In this document: one piece after another, positions 33,416 to 41,857 of the stretch
Numbering within the stretch: position 1 is the stretch's first letter
Layout: the number at the start of each line of letters is the position of its first letter
Assembly: GCA_965220485.1 (NCBI GenBank)
Contig: OZ244832.1
Location: 2,666,001-2,730,000 of the forward strand
DNA: 64,000 nucleotides
Reading direction: 5' to 3'
DNA from: Aldehydirespirator sp965220485
Lineage (GTDB): Bacteria; Actinomycetota; Acidimicrobiia; Acidimicrobiales; Aldehydirespiratoraceae
Notes under the pieces: model-generated
The model's database searches: none
Seen by the model: the letters and a program-made list of their open reading frames with translations, nothing else
Told to the model about the DNA's origin: nothing
Translations under genes and position numbers: made by a program

Positions 33416-33868
33416 AGGCCGAGCGGATAGGCGCCACAAGGGCTCCGCAAGGTGTTGAGCGAGGCCCCGGGCCCGAGCGGCCCGTGAGCGCAGCGAACAA
33501 GAGCGGACGCAAGGCCCGAGCGGCCCGTGAGCGCAGCGAACAAGAGCGGACGCAAGGCCCGAGCGGCCCGTGAGCGCAGCGAACAAGAGCGGACGCAAGG
33601 CCCGAGCGGCCCGTGAGCGCAGCGAACAAGAGCGGACGCAAGGCCCGAGCGGCCCGTGAGCGCAGCGAACAAGAGCGGACGCAAGGCCCGAGCAGCCCGT
33701 GAGCGCAGCGAACAAGAGCGGACGCAAGGCCCGAGCAGCCCGTGAGCGCAGCGAACAAGAGCGGACGCAAGGCCCGAGCAGCCCGTGAGCGCAGCGAACA
33801 AGAGCGGACGCAAGGCCCGAGCAGCCCGTGAGCGCAGCGAACAAGAGCGGGAGACAGGCATCATGCGC
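33416..33868 (-). repeat. Leader repeat copy B with nine tandem 43-bp cores
   Basis: The gene-proximal block (GCCGAGCGGATAGGCG) lies 25 bp upstream of the moaE GTG. The core unit then repeats at 33471, 33514, 33557, 33600, 33643, 33686, 33729, 33772 and 33815, exactly 43 bp apart. Units 1-5 have GAGCGGCCCG and units 6-9 GAGCAGCCCG, so one variant spread by expansion. Confidence 0.92.
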
Positions 33869-34919
33869 GACTGGAGCGGCGTCGCTTGTGGACGGCTCTG
33901 GCCACTAGGCCTGCGGCGACGAGGACCCCCGCCACCACTGCCACCGCGACGGCCAGCAGCAACTCCTGGCGGCGCTGGGCCGGGAGCGACTCCAGCGGGC
34001 CCGGTTCGTGCGACACCACCCACGCCTCCTCGTTGCTGTAGGCGGCCTTCCAGCCCAGCGCCCGCAGCCGGTCGTTGGCCACCACCCACGGATCGGTCGT
34101 GTAGGGCACGACTCCGGGCGGTGTCGGCGCCAGACCCCAGCGCCAGCGCAGCGCGCTCACGATCCTCACCAGGTGCGATGGGGCCCGCAGCCGGGGCCGG
34201 AGCCCTTCAAGGTCGGCCAGGGTGTCGGGAGGGATCCAGCCGTCGGGCGCAACGTTGAGGATCCCGTCGTAGCGGACGTTCACCGCGGTGACCACGGCTG
34301 CGGCCAGATCGTCGGCGTGCAGATACTGCACCGGCGGGTCGCCGTCGGCCGCCACCCCCGAGCGGGCGGCCCGCAGCGTGTTGGCGAGCTGGCCCAGACG
34401 GTCCTCGGCGACCACGGCCGCAGGCCGCAGGACGGTGACGGACCGTCCCGGTGCCAGTCCCCACTGCTGGGCCAGCCGCTCCAGCCGGTGCCGCTGCAGC
34501 GCCCAGTCGAAATCGGGATTGGGACGGACCGGCGCGTCCTCGGTGATGGGGACCGGGTTGTCCTTCCAGGCGCCGTAGACCATCGCGGACGACATCACCA
34601 CGAGATGGGGGACTCGGGCGGAGCCGAGGGCGTCGAGCACCCGGTGCAGCAGGGCCGCCTCCAGCTCGACCTCGGCAGCATTGAGCGTGCCCGCGGTCAC
34701 GGTCGAAGCCAGGTGCACCACTGAGTCGGCACCCGAGAACAGGGCGCCCAAATCGGCATCGGCCAGGTCTGCCTGCTTGGTGGTGACTGAGGTGTAGGGC
34801 GCGGGGGGAGCATCCTTGTCGATGGCGACAACGGAAACGGCCGGATGCTGCTGGGCCAGTCGAGCCACGACTCGCCGCCCCACCGAACCGTGGGCGCCCG
34901 TCACCACCACCCGCGTCAT
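33861..34919 (-). CDS. NAD-dependent epimerase/dehydratase with a C-terminal membrane anchor
   Basis: 352 residues. The N-terminal Rossmann motif is VVVTGAHGSVGRRVV (T-G-x-x-G-x-x-G), followed by VVHLASTV and LVVMSSAMVYGAWKDNP, the extended-SDR pattern with Ser and Tyr though the Y-x-x-x-K is atypical (Y-G-A-W-K). A sugar- or lipid-modifying substrate is likely but not definable. The C-terminus has one membrane helix (ELLLAVAVAVVAGVLVAAGLVA) and a basic tail, unusual for the family. A leader repeat starts 48 bp upstream. Confidence 0.8.
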   Translation of the reverse strand: MTRVVVTGAHGSVGRRVVARLAQQHPAVSVVAIDKDAPPAPYTSVTTKQADLADADLGALFSGADSVVHLASTVTAGTLNAAEVELEAALLHRVLDALGSARVPHLVVMSSAMVYGAWKDNPVPITEDAPVRPNPDFDWALQRHRLERLAQQWGLAPGRSVTVLRPAAVVAEDRLGQLANTLRAARSGVAADGDPPVQYLHADDLAAAVVTAVNVRYDGILNVAPDGWIPPDTLADLEGLRPRLRAPSHLVRIVSALRWRWGLAPTPPGVVPYTTDPWVVANDRLRALGWKAAYSNEEAWVVSHEPGPLESLPAQRRQELLLAVAVAVVAGVLVAAGLVARAVHKRRRSSRA

Positions 34920-34966
34920 GTCGCCCGCGTCATGTTGTACCCCATCGCGGGCCGGTCACGGCGAAG

Positions 34967-35085
34967 ATGCCGAGCGGATAGGCGGTACTTGATGAGGCAT
35001 TCGCGAGACACTGAGCGAGGCCGTGGCCCGAGCGGCCCGTGAGCGCAGCGAACAAGAGCGGGAAACAACACGCTTCGCCGCGAGG
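34967..35085 (-). repeat. Dispersed leader repeat, copy C
   Basis: Same blocks and orientation as the other copies, with a single core. It lies between the divergent epimerase and metalloprotease-like genes, nearer the former's start. Confidence 0.85.
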
Positions 35086-35169
35086 CGGCACCTCCTAACC
35101 CGCGCCGTCTCGAAGGTGCGGGCGCGCCTCGGGCTCCACAACCGGCCTGCATCCCCCTACGATGCCCTC

Positions 35170-36591
35170 ATGAGCGGCGATCCGCCAACAGAGAGCGGCC
35201 CCGACGATCCTTTCGAGGGCCTGGAGGGACTCGGCGAGACGGGCGGGATCGAGGACCTCGGCGGACTCGGCGAGACGGGCGGGATCGAGGACCTCGGCGG
35301 ACTCGGCGAGACGGGCGGGATCGAGGACCTCGGCGGACTCGGCGAGACGGGCGGGATCGAGGACCTCGGCGGACTCGGCGAGACGGGCGGGATCGAGGAC
35401 CTCGGCGGACTCGGCGAGACGGGCGGGACCAGCGGCCTGGGGGACATTCCGGTGATCGGGGATCTGATGCGGATGCTCCAAGGGGCCACTCCCGGCGCCA
35501 ACCAGGCCCGCGAGGTGGGCAGAGCCATCGCCAGCGGCGGGGTGTCAGAACCCAACATCGATCCGGCCTCCCGTATCGCCATGGAGCAGCTCGTGCGGGT
35601 AGCCGAGCTACGGGTGGCCGATGCGACCGGGCTGCAACCGGCCCGGGGCGCGGCGTTGCGGGTCGAGGTTGTGAACCGCGTGGGCTGGTCGGACCGCACC
35701 GTCAGCGACTACGGCGAGCTGTTCGGCGCGCTGGGTGAGTCGATCAGCGGTAGCCGGAGCCCAGACTCCGACGACCCGCCCGACGACCCGATGGCGGCCA
35801 TGCTGGCCGGCCTCACCCGGATGATCGGGCCCACGATGCTGGCGCTCACCACCGGCGCCATGGTGGGTCGCCTCGCGCAGCATGCTCTCGGCGGCTACGT
35901 GCTGCCGGTGCCCCGCCCAGCCGACAAGCCGATGCTGATCGCGCTGCCCAACGTCGATGAGTTCGGCCGGCAGTGGTCGCTCGACGCCGATGACGTCCGC
36001 CTGTGGGTATGTCTCCACGAGGCCGTCTACTGCGCAGTCTTCGGGGTGGACCACGTGCGCAGCACGATCAGGGACCTGCTGCTCCGCCATGCGTCCGCAT
36101 TCGACAACAACCCCCGGCGCATCGAGGATCTGCTGGGCGACTTCGACCCCGTCGGCGCGGGTCCCGAGGCCTTCGCCGAGCTTCAGACGATGCTGGGCAG
36201 TCCCGACGCCATCCTGGGAGCGGTGCGCTCTCCGGCCCAGGAGGCGCTGCTGCCCCAGATGACCGCGCTGGTCGCGGCCATCGCCGGCTACGCCGACCAC
36301 ACCATGGACCGCATCGGAACGGAGCTGATCGGCTCCTACGACCGCCTCTCGGAGGCCCTGCGACGCCATCGTGTGGAGACCAGCGAATCCGACCGGTTCG
36401 TGGAGCGGCTCCTCGGGCTGGAGCTCGACCAGACCCAGTACGAACGCGGGGCCGCCTTTGCGGCAGGGGTGGTGGAGCGAGCCGGGACCGAGGGGCTGCA
36501 GCGGCTCTTCGACCACCCCGACAACCTGCCGACCCCGGCCGAAGTCGATGCGGCCGGGCTGTGGCTGGCCCGGATCGACCTGCCCCGCTAG
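35170..36591 (+). CDS. Zinc-metalloprotease-family protein with a degenerate active site and an N-terminal repeat
   Basis: I chose ATG 35170 (MSGDPPTESGPDD), inside a longer open frame that includes the leader repeat. After five perfect 12-residue repeats (GLGETGGIEDLG) and a variant, the body resembles the actinobacterial 'zinc-dependent metalloprotease' (DUF2342-type) family: MLAGLTRMIGPTMLALTTGAM VGRLAQ-like helices, LPVPRPADKPMLIALPNVDE, and WVCLHEAVYCAVFGV where active members have H-E-x-x-H. Here the second His is Tyr (H-E-A-V-Y), so zinc binding and catalysis are doubtful. It may be a structural or regulatory relative. 473 residues. Confidence 0.7.
   Translation: MSGDPPTESGPDDPFEGLEGLGETGGIEDLGGLGETGGIEDLGGLGETGGIEDLGGLGETGGIEDLGGLGETGGIEDLGGLGETGGTSGLGDIPVIGDLMRMLQGATPGANQAREVGRAIASGGVSEPNIDPASRIAMEQLVRVAELRVADATGLQPARGAALRVEVVNRVGWSDRTVSDYGELFGALGESISGSRSPDSDDPPDDPMAAMLAGLTRMIGPTMLALTTGAMVGRLAQHALGGYVLPVPRPADKPMLIALPNVDEFGRQWSLDADDVRLWVCLHEAVYCAVFGVDHVRSTIRDLLLRHASAFDNNPRRIEDLLGDFDPVGAGPEAFAELQTMLGSPDAILGAVRSPAQEALLPQMTALVAAIAGYADHTMDRIGTELIGSYDRLSEALRRHRVETSESDRFVERLLGLELDQTQYERGAAFAAGVVERAGTEGLQRLFDHPDNLPTPAEVDAAGLWLARIDLPR
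35227..35442 (+). repeat. In-frame 36-bp tandem repeat
   Basis: Five identical units and a sixth variant encode GLGETGGIEDLG. Identity at synonymous sites suggests recent expansion. Confidence 0.92.
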
Positions 36592-36665
36592 CTGCTCGAG
36601 GCTGACTGACTGTCCCGGCCTGGCCGGTCGCGCCACACGAGCCAAACCGATGGCTCGATAGATAG

Positions 36666-37940
36666 TCAGCTCGAGGCTGAACGGCGGCGGCCGACTACGA
36701 ACGAGAGGAGCGCGAAGGCCGCGACCAGGGCCACGAAGGTGGAACCCAGGCGGGCCGGTATCGGCAGGATCACGGGGATGAAGGCACCGACCACCCAGGC
36801 GATCTGGAAGCGGGCCTCAAAACGGGCGAACGACCGTCCGTGGTTGGCGTCGGGAGCGTCGCGCTGCACCAGCGAGTCGAAGGCGAGCTTGGCCACCGCG
36901 GCGGTGATGGCCACCCCGCCCGACAGCAGCATCATGCCCATCAGACCGCCGGTAATCGCTGCGAGCACGGCCGTGGACAGGGCCACGGTCAACGATCCGA
37001 GCAGGATCGGCTCCTCCACCACGCGGCGCCGCAGGATGGGAGCGATCTGCACTCCCACGAAGGCGGCCAGTCCCGCCGCGGCCACCACCAACGCGTAGTG
37101 CCATAACGGCGCGCCCGGATCACCGACGATGTCTATGCCGCGCTCGAAGGCCACCGAACCGCCCACAGCCGCGCCGGGCTCGCTCACGTCCAACCCCTCC
37201 TCGCCGCCGCGCAGATCGAAGGCCAGCATGAAGGTGACGAACCCCACGGCGCCGCGCATCACCGCCATGGCCGACGCCGACAGCAGGATGGTGGAGGCCC
37301 GCAGAGCCGAGCGCTCGGTGGAGGTGGTCCTGGTCTGCGCCACCGGGATGCGGGGCAGCTGGAGCGTGATCGCGGTCGCCACCAGGTAGCCGATCGTCGC
37401 CGCCCCGGCAGCCACGGCCGGGCTTCCCAGGAAGGCCAGGGCCGCGCCGATGCCCGCTCCCACCAGGCTCATCACCGCGCTGATGAGGGCCAGCCGGCTG
37501 TTGGCCTGCACGAGGTTGTACTCCTCGCGCACATAGCGGGGCACCACCGCGCTCTTGGCCACCGCATAGGACTTCTGCAGCACCAGCAGCGCGAAGGCCT
37601 CGGGGAACAGCCACAGGGTGTCGAGGTGGCGGATCATTAGCAGCGCCACCACCAACCGTCCCAGGTTGGCGACGAGGATCATGGCCCGGCGCCCGCCCGG
37701 CATCCGGTCGATGACCGGCCCGATCAAGGGCGTCACCACTGCGAACGGCGCCATGGTGAGGGCCAGGTAGAGGGCGAGACGGTCGCGGGCTGCGTCGGGG
37801 CTGATCGAGAAGAAGATCGACCCAGCCAGCGCCACCGCTATCACCGCGTCGGTGGCGGTGGCCGCGGCGTGGACGCGCGCCAGGCGCTGGAACGGGCTGA
37901 ACGCTGGCACGGGCCGGGGCGGTCGGCCCTGTTCGTTCAC
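36666..37940 (-). CDS. Major facilitator superfamily transporter
   Basis: 424 residues from GTG 37940 (VNEQGRPPRP); the frame above is leader repeat. Twelve hydrophobic segments. PLIGPVIDRMPGGRRAMILVANLGR is the MFS loop 2-3 motif (G-x-x-x-D-R-x-G-R-R). A mid-protein cytoplasmic loop (LPRIPVAQTRTTSTERSA) splits the halves. Substrate unknown; the layout resembles the MFS members annotated as exporters. It faces ppk in the same direction, with a leader repeat 22 bp upstream of the start. Confidence 0.8.
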   Translation of the reverse strand: MNEQGRPPRPVPAFSPFQRLARVHAAATATDAVIAVALAGSIFFSISPDAARDRLALYLALTMAPFAVVTPLIGPVIDRMPGGRRAMILVANLGRLVVALLMIRHLDTLWLFPEAFALLVLQKSYAVAKSAVVPRYVREEYNLVQANSRLALISAVMSLVGAGIGAALAFLGSPAVAAGAATIGYLVATAITLQLPRIPVAQTRTTSTERSALRASTILLSASAMAVMRGAVGFVTFMLAFDLRGGEEGLDVSEPGAAVGGSVAFERGIDIVGDPGAPLWHYALVVAAAGLAAFVGVQIAPILRRRVVEEPILLGSLTVALSTAVLAAITGGLMGMMLLSGGVAITAAVAKLAFDSLVQRDAPDANHGRSFARFEARFQIAWVVGAFIPVILPIPARLGSTFVALVAAFALLSFVVGRRRSASS

Positions 37941-37961
37941 CCCGTCCTGGGCCACCTGCTC

Positions 37962-38082
37962 AGAGGCCGAGCGAGGCCCCGGGCCCGAGCGGCCCGTGAG
38001 AGCAGCGAACAAGAGCGGACGACCTGGCCCGAGCGGCCCGTGAGCGCATCGAACAAGCGCGGGAAACAAAACGCTTCATTGC
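37962..38082 (-). repeat. Dispersed leader repeat, copy D (two cores)
   Basis: Two core units about 46 bp apart with small changes (GTGAGAGCAG and GAGCGCATCG). Located upstream of the MFS gene and downstream of ppk. Confidence 0.8.
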
Positions 38083-38111
38083 AACACGGCACCGCCTTCT
38101 TGCGCGCTCTC

Positions 38112-40199
38112 TCAGGGTAGGACGCGCTCTGGTGTTCGAGCCCGGTTGGAGGCCAACCGCTGGAGCCGCACGTGGGTATCGCTGTCGGCGCCCCGGTCGC
38201 AGCGGGTCCAGACGCCGTCGGGGTCCAGTGTCCAGGCCAGGCGCTCGTCGGACAGGCTCACCTCGGCCACCTCCACCACCCGAGCGGCCAAGCGGGGATT
38301 GTCTACCCGCACCAGGGCCTCCACACGCCGGTCGAGGTTCCGGGGGAGCAGGTCCGCGGAGCCGATGTAGGTGGCGGGACGGCCCGGGCCGTCTCCGTTG
38401 GCGAAGTGGTAGATGCGGGAGTGCTCCAGGAACCGGCCCACAATGGAGCGCACCCGTATCCTCTCCGACAGACCGGGCACGCCGGGCCGCAGAGCGCACA
38501 GGCCCCGCACGATCAGGTCGATCTCCACGCTGGCCTGCGACGCCTTGTAGAGCTGGTCGATCATCGGCCCGTCGGCCAGCGCGTTCATCTTCATGATGAT
38601 GCGGCCGCCCCCGGGAATGTGCATCTCCTGCTCTATCAGCTCGGAGAGGCGGGCGCGGAGTTGCTCGGGCGCGGTGATCAGGTGCTTGTGGTCGACGTTG
38701 TGGCCGTAGCCGGTGAGCTGGTTGAAGAGGCTGGCGACATCCGCTCCGACCTCCGCATCTGCCGTCAACAGGCCGAAGTCCTCGTAGAGGCGGGCGGTGC
38801 GGTGGTTGTAGTTTCCGGTGCCGATGTGACAGTAGCGGCGAATACCGTCGGGCTCGGACCGCACGATCATGGCGATCTTGGCGTGGATCTTGAGACCGAC
38901 GAGCCCGTAGGCCACGTGCGCGCCGGCTTGCTCCAGCCGCTTGGCCCAGCTGATGTTGAGCGCCTCGTCGAAGCGGGCCTTCAGTTCCACCAGAACCGCC
39001 ACCTGTTTGCCAAGCTCCGCGGCTTCCACCAGGGCATCGATGATCGGGCTCTCGCCCGACGTGCGGTACAGGGTGAGCTTTATGGCCAGCACCGACGGAT
39101 CCCTGGCGGCCTGGTGGATCAGCTCTCCCACCGAGCGGCTGAACGACGAGTAGGGGTGGTGCACAAGCAGATCGCCGGCGCGCAGCACCCGGAAGAAGTC
39201 GCACGGGCCGTCATCGGCGGTCAGCTCCGGCTCGGTGATGCCGCGCCAGTGGGGCCATCTCAACTCGGGGCGGCGCAGGTCGGCAATCTCGTTCAGACCG
39301 CTCAAGTCGACAGGGCCCCGGACGCGAACGACCGCGTCGGGGGTCAACCGGAGTTCGCGCAGCAGCAGGTCGAGCACCTCCTCCGATATCGAGTCGGCCA
39401 CCTCGAGGCGCACGGCCCACTGGAAGCGGCGCCGGCGCAGCTCCATCTCCACCGCGATCAGCAGGTCCTCGGCATCCTCGTCACTGAGAGTGAGGTCGGC
39501 GTTGCGGGTGACGCGAAAGGCGTGATGCTCCAGGAGCTCCATACCCGGGAAGAGCATGTCCAGGTGGGCCGCGATCACATCCTCGAGCGCCATGAAGCGG
39601 CTGGGGCCCTCGCTGGCCGGAACCCAGCGGTCGAGGGTGTCGGGAACCTTGACCCGGGCGAAGCGCAACTCCGAGTCGACCGGATCGCGCATGAGAACGG
39701 CCAGATTCAGCGAGAGGTCCGAGATGAACGGGAACGGATGTCCGGGGTCTACTGCCAGAGGGGTGAGTACCGGGAAGACCCGCTGCTCGAAGTGCTCACG
39801 GAGGCGGGCGCACTCGTCCGGTTCGAGTCTGTCGGGGTTGAGCAGGTGTATGCCCTCGGCTTCCAGCGCCGGCTTGACTTCTTGCGAGAACAGGCGCTGC
39901 TGCTCACGGCAGAGCTCGGAGGTGACCCGTCGGACCTCGTGGAGTTGCTCAGCCGGCGAGTGCCCGTCGAGGGTGCGCTCGGTGAGCTCGGCCTCCACCC
40001 GGTCGGCGAGCCCGGACACGCGGACCTGGAAGAACTCGTCGAGGTTGGTGGCGAAGATGCTGAGGTATCTGGCTCGCTCCAGCAGCGGCACGTCGGGGTC
40101 GTCGGCCAGGGTGAGGACCCGAGCGTTGAAGGCCAGCCACGAGAGCTCCCGGCTGAAGTAGTCCGTGAGGGGCTGACCCCATCCCCCGACGCGGATCAT
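38112..40199 (-). CDS. ppk: Polyphosphate kinase 1
   Basis: 695 residues from ATG 40199 (MIRVGGWGQPL), as expected for PPK1. The N-terminal domain has YFSRELSWLAFNARVL and FATNLDEFFQVRVSGL. The catalytic part has LYRTSGESPIIDALVEAAE, VELKARFDEALNISWAKRLE, GLKIHAKIAMIVRSE (the phosphorylated His region), HIGTGNYNHRTARLYEDFGL and RFLEHSRIYHFANG (second His). It makes and uses inorganic polyphosphate from ATP at the inner membrane. A leader repeat begins 8 bp upstream of the start. Confidence 0.95.
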   Translation of the reverse strand: MIRVGGWGQPLTDYFSRELSWLAFNARVLTLADDPDVPLLERARYLSIFATNLDEFFQVRVSGLADRVEAELTERTLDGHSPAEQLHEVRRVTSELCREQQRLFSQEVKPALEAEGIHLLNPDRLEPDECARLREHFEQRVFPVLTPLAVDPGHPFPFISDLSLNLAVLMRDPVDSELRFARVKVPDTLDRWVPASEGPSRFMALEDVIAAHLDMLFPGMELLEHHAFRVTRNADLTLSDEDAEDLLIAVEMELRRRRFQWAVRLEVADSISEEVLDLLLRELRLTPDAVVRVRGPVDLSGLNEIADLRRPELRWPHWRGITEPELTADDGPCDFFRVLRAGDLLVHHPYSSFSRSVGELIHQAARDPSVLAIKLTLYRTSGESPIIDALVEAAELGKQVAVLVELKARFDEALNISWAKRLEQAGAHVAYGLVGLKIHAKIAMIVRSEPDGIRRYCHIGTGNYNHRTARLYEDFGLLTADAEVGADVASLFNQLTGYGHNVDHKHLITAPEQLRARLSELIEQEMHIPGGGRIIMKMNALADGPMIDQLYKASQASVEIDLIVRGLCALRPGVPGLSERIRVRSIVGRFLEHSRIYHFANGDGPGRPATYIGSADLLPRNLDRRVEALVRVDNPRLAARVVEVAEVSLSDERLAWTLDPDGVWTRCDRGADSDTHVRLQRLASNRARTPERVLP

Positions 40200-40206
40200 G
40201 GTCCCA

Positions 40207-40418
40207 AGAGGCCGAGCGAATAGGTGCGAATCACCGGGCGACTTCGCGAGGTGCTGAGCGAGGCCCCGGGGCCCGAGCGGCCCGCGAGCGCAGCGAAGGT
40301 GAGCGGGACGTAGGCCCCGAGCGGCCCGCGAGCGCAGCGAAGGTGAGCGGGACGTAGGCCCCGAGCGGCCCGCGAGCGCAGCGAAGGTGAGCGGGAGACA
40401 CAACGCCGTGCCGCGAGG
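40207..40418 (-). repeat. Leader repeat copy E with three 44-bp cores
   Basis: Core units at about 40271, 40315 and 40359, in the variant GAGCGGCCCGCGAGCGCAGC with GAAGGTGAGCGGG following. The gene-proximal block (GCCGAGCGAATAGG) is 8 bp from the ppk ATG. The local core type differs from that at 33.5 kb, so each locus expanded its own copy. Confidence 0.9.
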
Positions 40419-40475
40419 CGCTCGCAACGTACTTGTGCTCGTTCGAGGGGCACGGCGACACCGGGCGAGCCGCGA

Positions 40476-40781
40476 TCAGACCCGCTCCCGGGGCGAGTAC
40501 TCGTCCTCTTCCTCCGGGTATCCGAGGTCCCAGTCGACGATGATGCGCTCACGTTCGGCGTCGCGGTTGACACGCTCGCGGTTGCGGCGGAACTGCGGAT
40601 CGTGGGGTGGCAGCAGCAGCAGGCGGGCGTGGACCCGGTCTCGAAAGGAGGTCATGAAGTCGACGTCGCCGTAGACGGCGCTGATCTCCCAGTGGGGCGC
40701 GACCGGACCGAGATAGGTGATGGTGGCCTGGCCTACCGGCGGCTCGTCCACCGCCTCGACGTCGGCGCCCGCGAGCGTCAT
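40476..40781 (-). CDS. Small conserved-looking protein, unknown function
   Basis: 101 residues. It includes TITYLGPVAPHWEISAVYGD, a compact beta segment, then a charged helix (RDRVHARLLLLPPHDPQFRR) and an acidic end. No signal peptide or known motif. It lies between tatA and ppk on the same strand and may be co-transcribed with tatA. Confidence 0.55.
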   Translation of the reverse strand: MTLAGADVEAVDEPPVGQATITYLGPVAPHWEISAVYGDVDFMTSFRDRVHARLLLLPPHDPQFRRNRERVNRDAERERIIVDWDLGYPEEEDEYSPRERV

Positions 40782-40808
40782 ATGGGTCTCCGCCTCGCCG
40801 CGAGGCTC

Positions 40809-41039
40809 TCAGGCAGAGCCGTTCTTGCCCGAAGCGCCGCCGCCCGAGTTGTCGCTGCCGGTCGCCTGGCTGCTGCCTCCAGAGGTGTCACCCTCTTGGG
40901 CGCTTTCGGACAGACCGTCCTTGAACTCCTTCTGTGCCTGGCCCAGCGAGCGGGCGAGCTTGGGGAGCTTCGCCCCACCGAACACCAGCAGGACGAGCAC
41001 CAGGATGATGAGGAGTTCAGGTGCACCGATGTTTGGCAT
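40809..41039 (-). CDS. tatA: Twin-arginine translocase subunit TatA/E
   Basis: 76 residues from ATG 41039. MPNIGAPELLIILVLVLLVF is the short membrane helix, followed by GGAKLPKLARSLGQAQKEF, the amphipathic helix with the conserved F/G-G hinge and K-L-P-x-L-x-R-x-x-G motif. The tail is Ser/Gly-rich. It forms the pore with TatC to export folded proteins. No tatB or tatC is in the window. Confidence 0.93.
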   Translation of the reverse strand: MPNIGAPELLIILVLVLLVFGGAKLPKLARSLGQAQKEFKDGLSESAQEGDTSGGSSQATGSDNSGGGASGKNGSA

Positions 41040-41070
41040 CGCTACGAAGCATACCGTGCTTTGTCCACAG

Positions 41071-41257
41071 CCGCATCCTGGGGGGCATGCCCGGCGGGCT
41101 ATAGCGCACCGCGAGACGCTCACCACCTATCCGCGCTTGCTCGCCGCATCCTGGGGGGCATGCCCGGCGGGCTATAGCGCACCGCGAGACGCTCACCACC
41201 TATCCGCGCTTGCTCGCCGCATCCTGGGGGGCATGCCCGGCGGGCTATAGCGCACCG
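41071..41257 (-). repeat. 73-bp tandem repeat upstream of tatA
   Basis: Units start at 41071, 41144 and 41217 (third partial). They are identical and include GGCATGCCCGGCGGGCTATA. The position suggests an effect on tatA promoter spacing. There are no spacers, so it is not CRISPR. Confidence 0.9.
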
Positions 41258-41310
41258 GGCCGGCCGTCAACGGCGGGCTGTGATCTTGCTGGTCGCGGGC
41301 GGTGGCGTTC

Positions 41311-41586
41311 TCAGGCGCTGACGACAGCGCGGCGCTGGACGGCGCGGGCCCGCCGGATGCGGCGACGCTCGCGCTCGCTCATGCCACCCCAGATGCCGAA
41401 CTTCTCGCCGTTGTTGAGCGCGAACTCCAGGCACTGCTCGCGCACCACGCAGCCGCGGCACACTTCCTTGGCCTCCCGTGTGGATGCGCCCCGCTCGGGG
41501 AAGAAGAGGTCGGGGTGCACTCCCAGGCAGTTGGCCTCGCGCTGCCAGGACATGTCCTCGGCTGGAAAAATGCCGTGTAGCTCCAT
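41311..41586 (-). CDS. WhiB-family iron-sulfur transcriptional regulator
   Basis: 91 residues. Four conserved Cys: NCLG near residue 20, then CRGCVVREQC (C-x2-C-x5-C), ligating a 4Fe-4S cluster. The WhiB turn FGIWGGMSERERRRIRR follows, with the basic C-terminal DNA-binding helix. WhiB proteins pair with the main sigma factor to control gene sets under redox or developmental signals. The closest subtype cannot be fixed without a tree. Confidence 0.95.
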   Translation of the reverse strand: MELHGIFPAEDMSWQREANCLGVHPDLFFPERGASTREAKEVCRGCVVREQCLEFALNNGEKFGIWGGMSERERRRIRRARAVQRRAVVSA

Positions 41587-41857
41587 TGGTGTTCCTCCAC
41601 AATGACCGTCCGCCCGATGCCATCGATGTAATTACACCACTGTTATATGACAATTGCAAGTCCGAGGCGAGAAAATCTTTTTCCGTTGTGCACCGTCAGC
41701 TCGGCCACACCGGCACGACGCGCGGCCTCCCCTGCCGCCACCTCGCCGCGCAACACCCACAGCACCGCCCGCAGCTTGCGCTCCAGGCTGCCCGCGTACA
41801 GCAAGACTCGCTGACACCCCGCGGTATCCCCGCCTGGCCGCCGACGACCGGAGGCCG

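Noticed and set aside
33375..33844. Open frames rich in 'LVRCAHGPLGP' and 'LFAALTGRSG' peptides
   Set aside because: They are translations of the leader repeat, recur at every copy in several frames, and have no protein-like character.
33471..33868. Regular 43-bp repeats that might be a CRISPR array
   Set aside because: Units are directly adjacent with no unique spacers and there are no cas genes. They are a tandem expansion of a dispersed leader repeat.
38172..40223. 683-codon plus-strand frame
   Set aside because: Antisense to ppk, whose catalytic motifs are unmistakable.
41071..41257. 73-bp repeats as CRISPR or riboswitch
   Set aside because: No spacers, and three near-identical direct copies without a conserved aptamer pattern.
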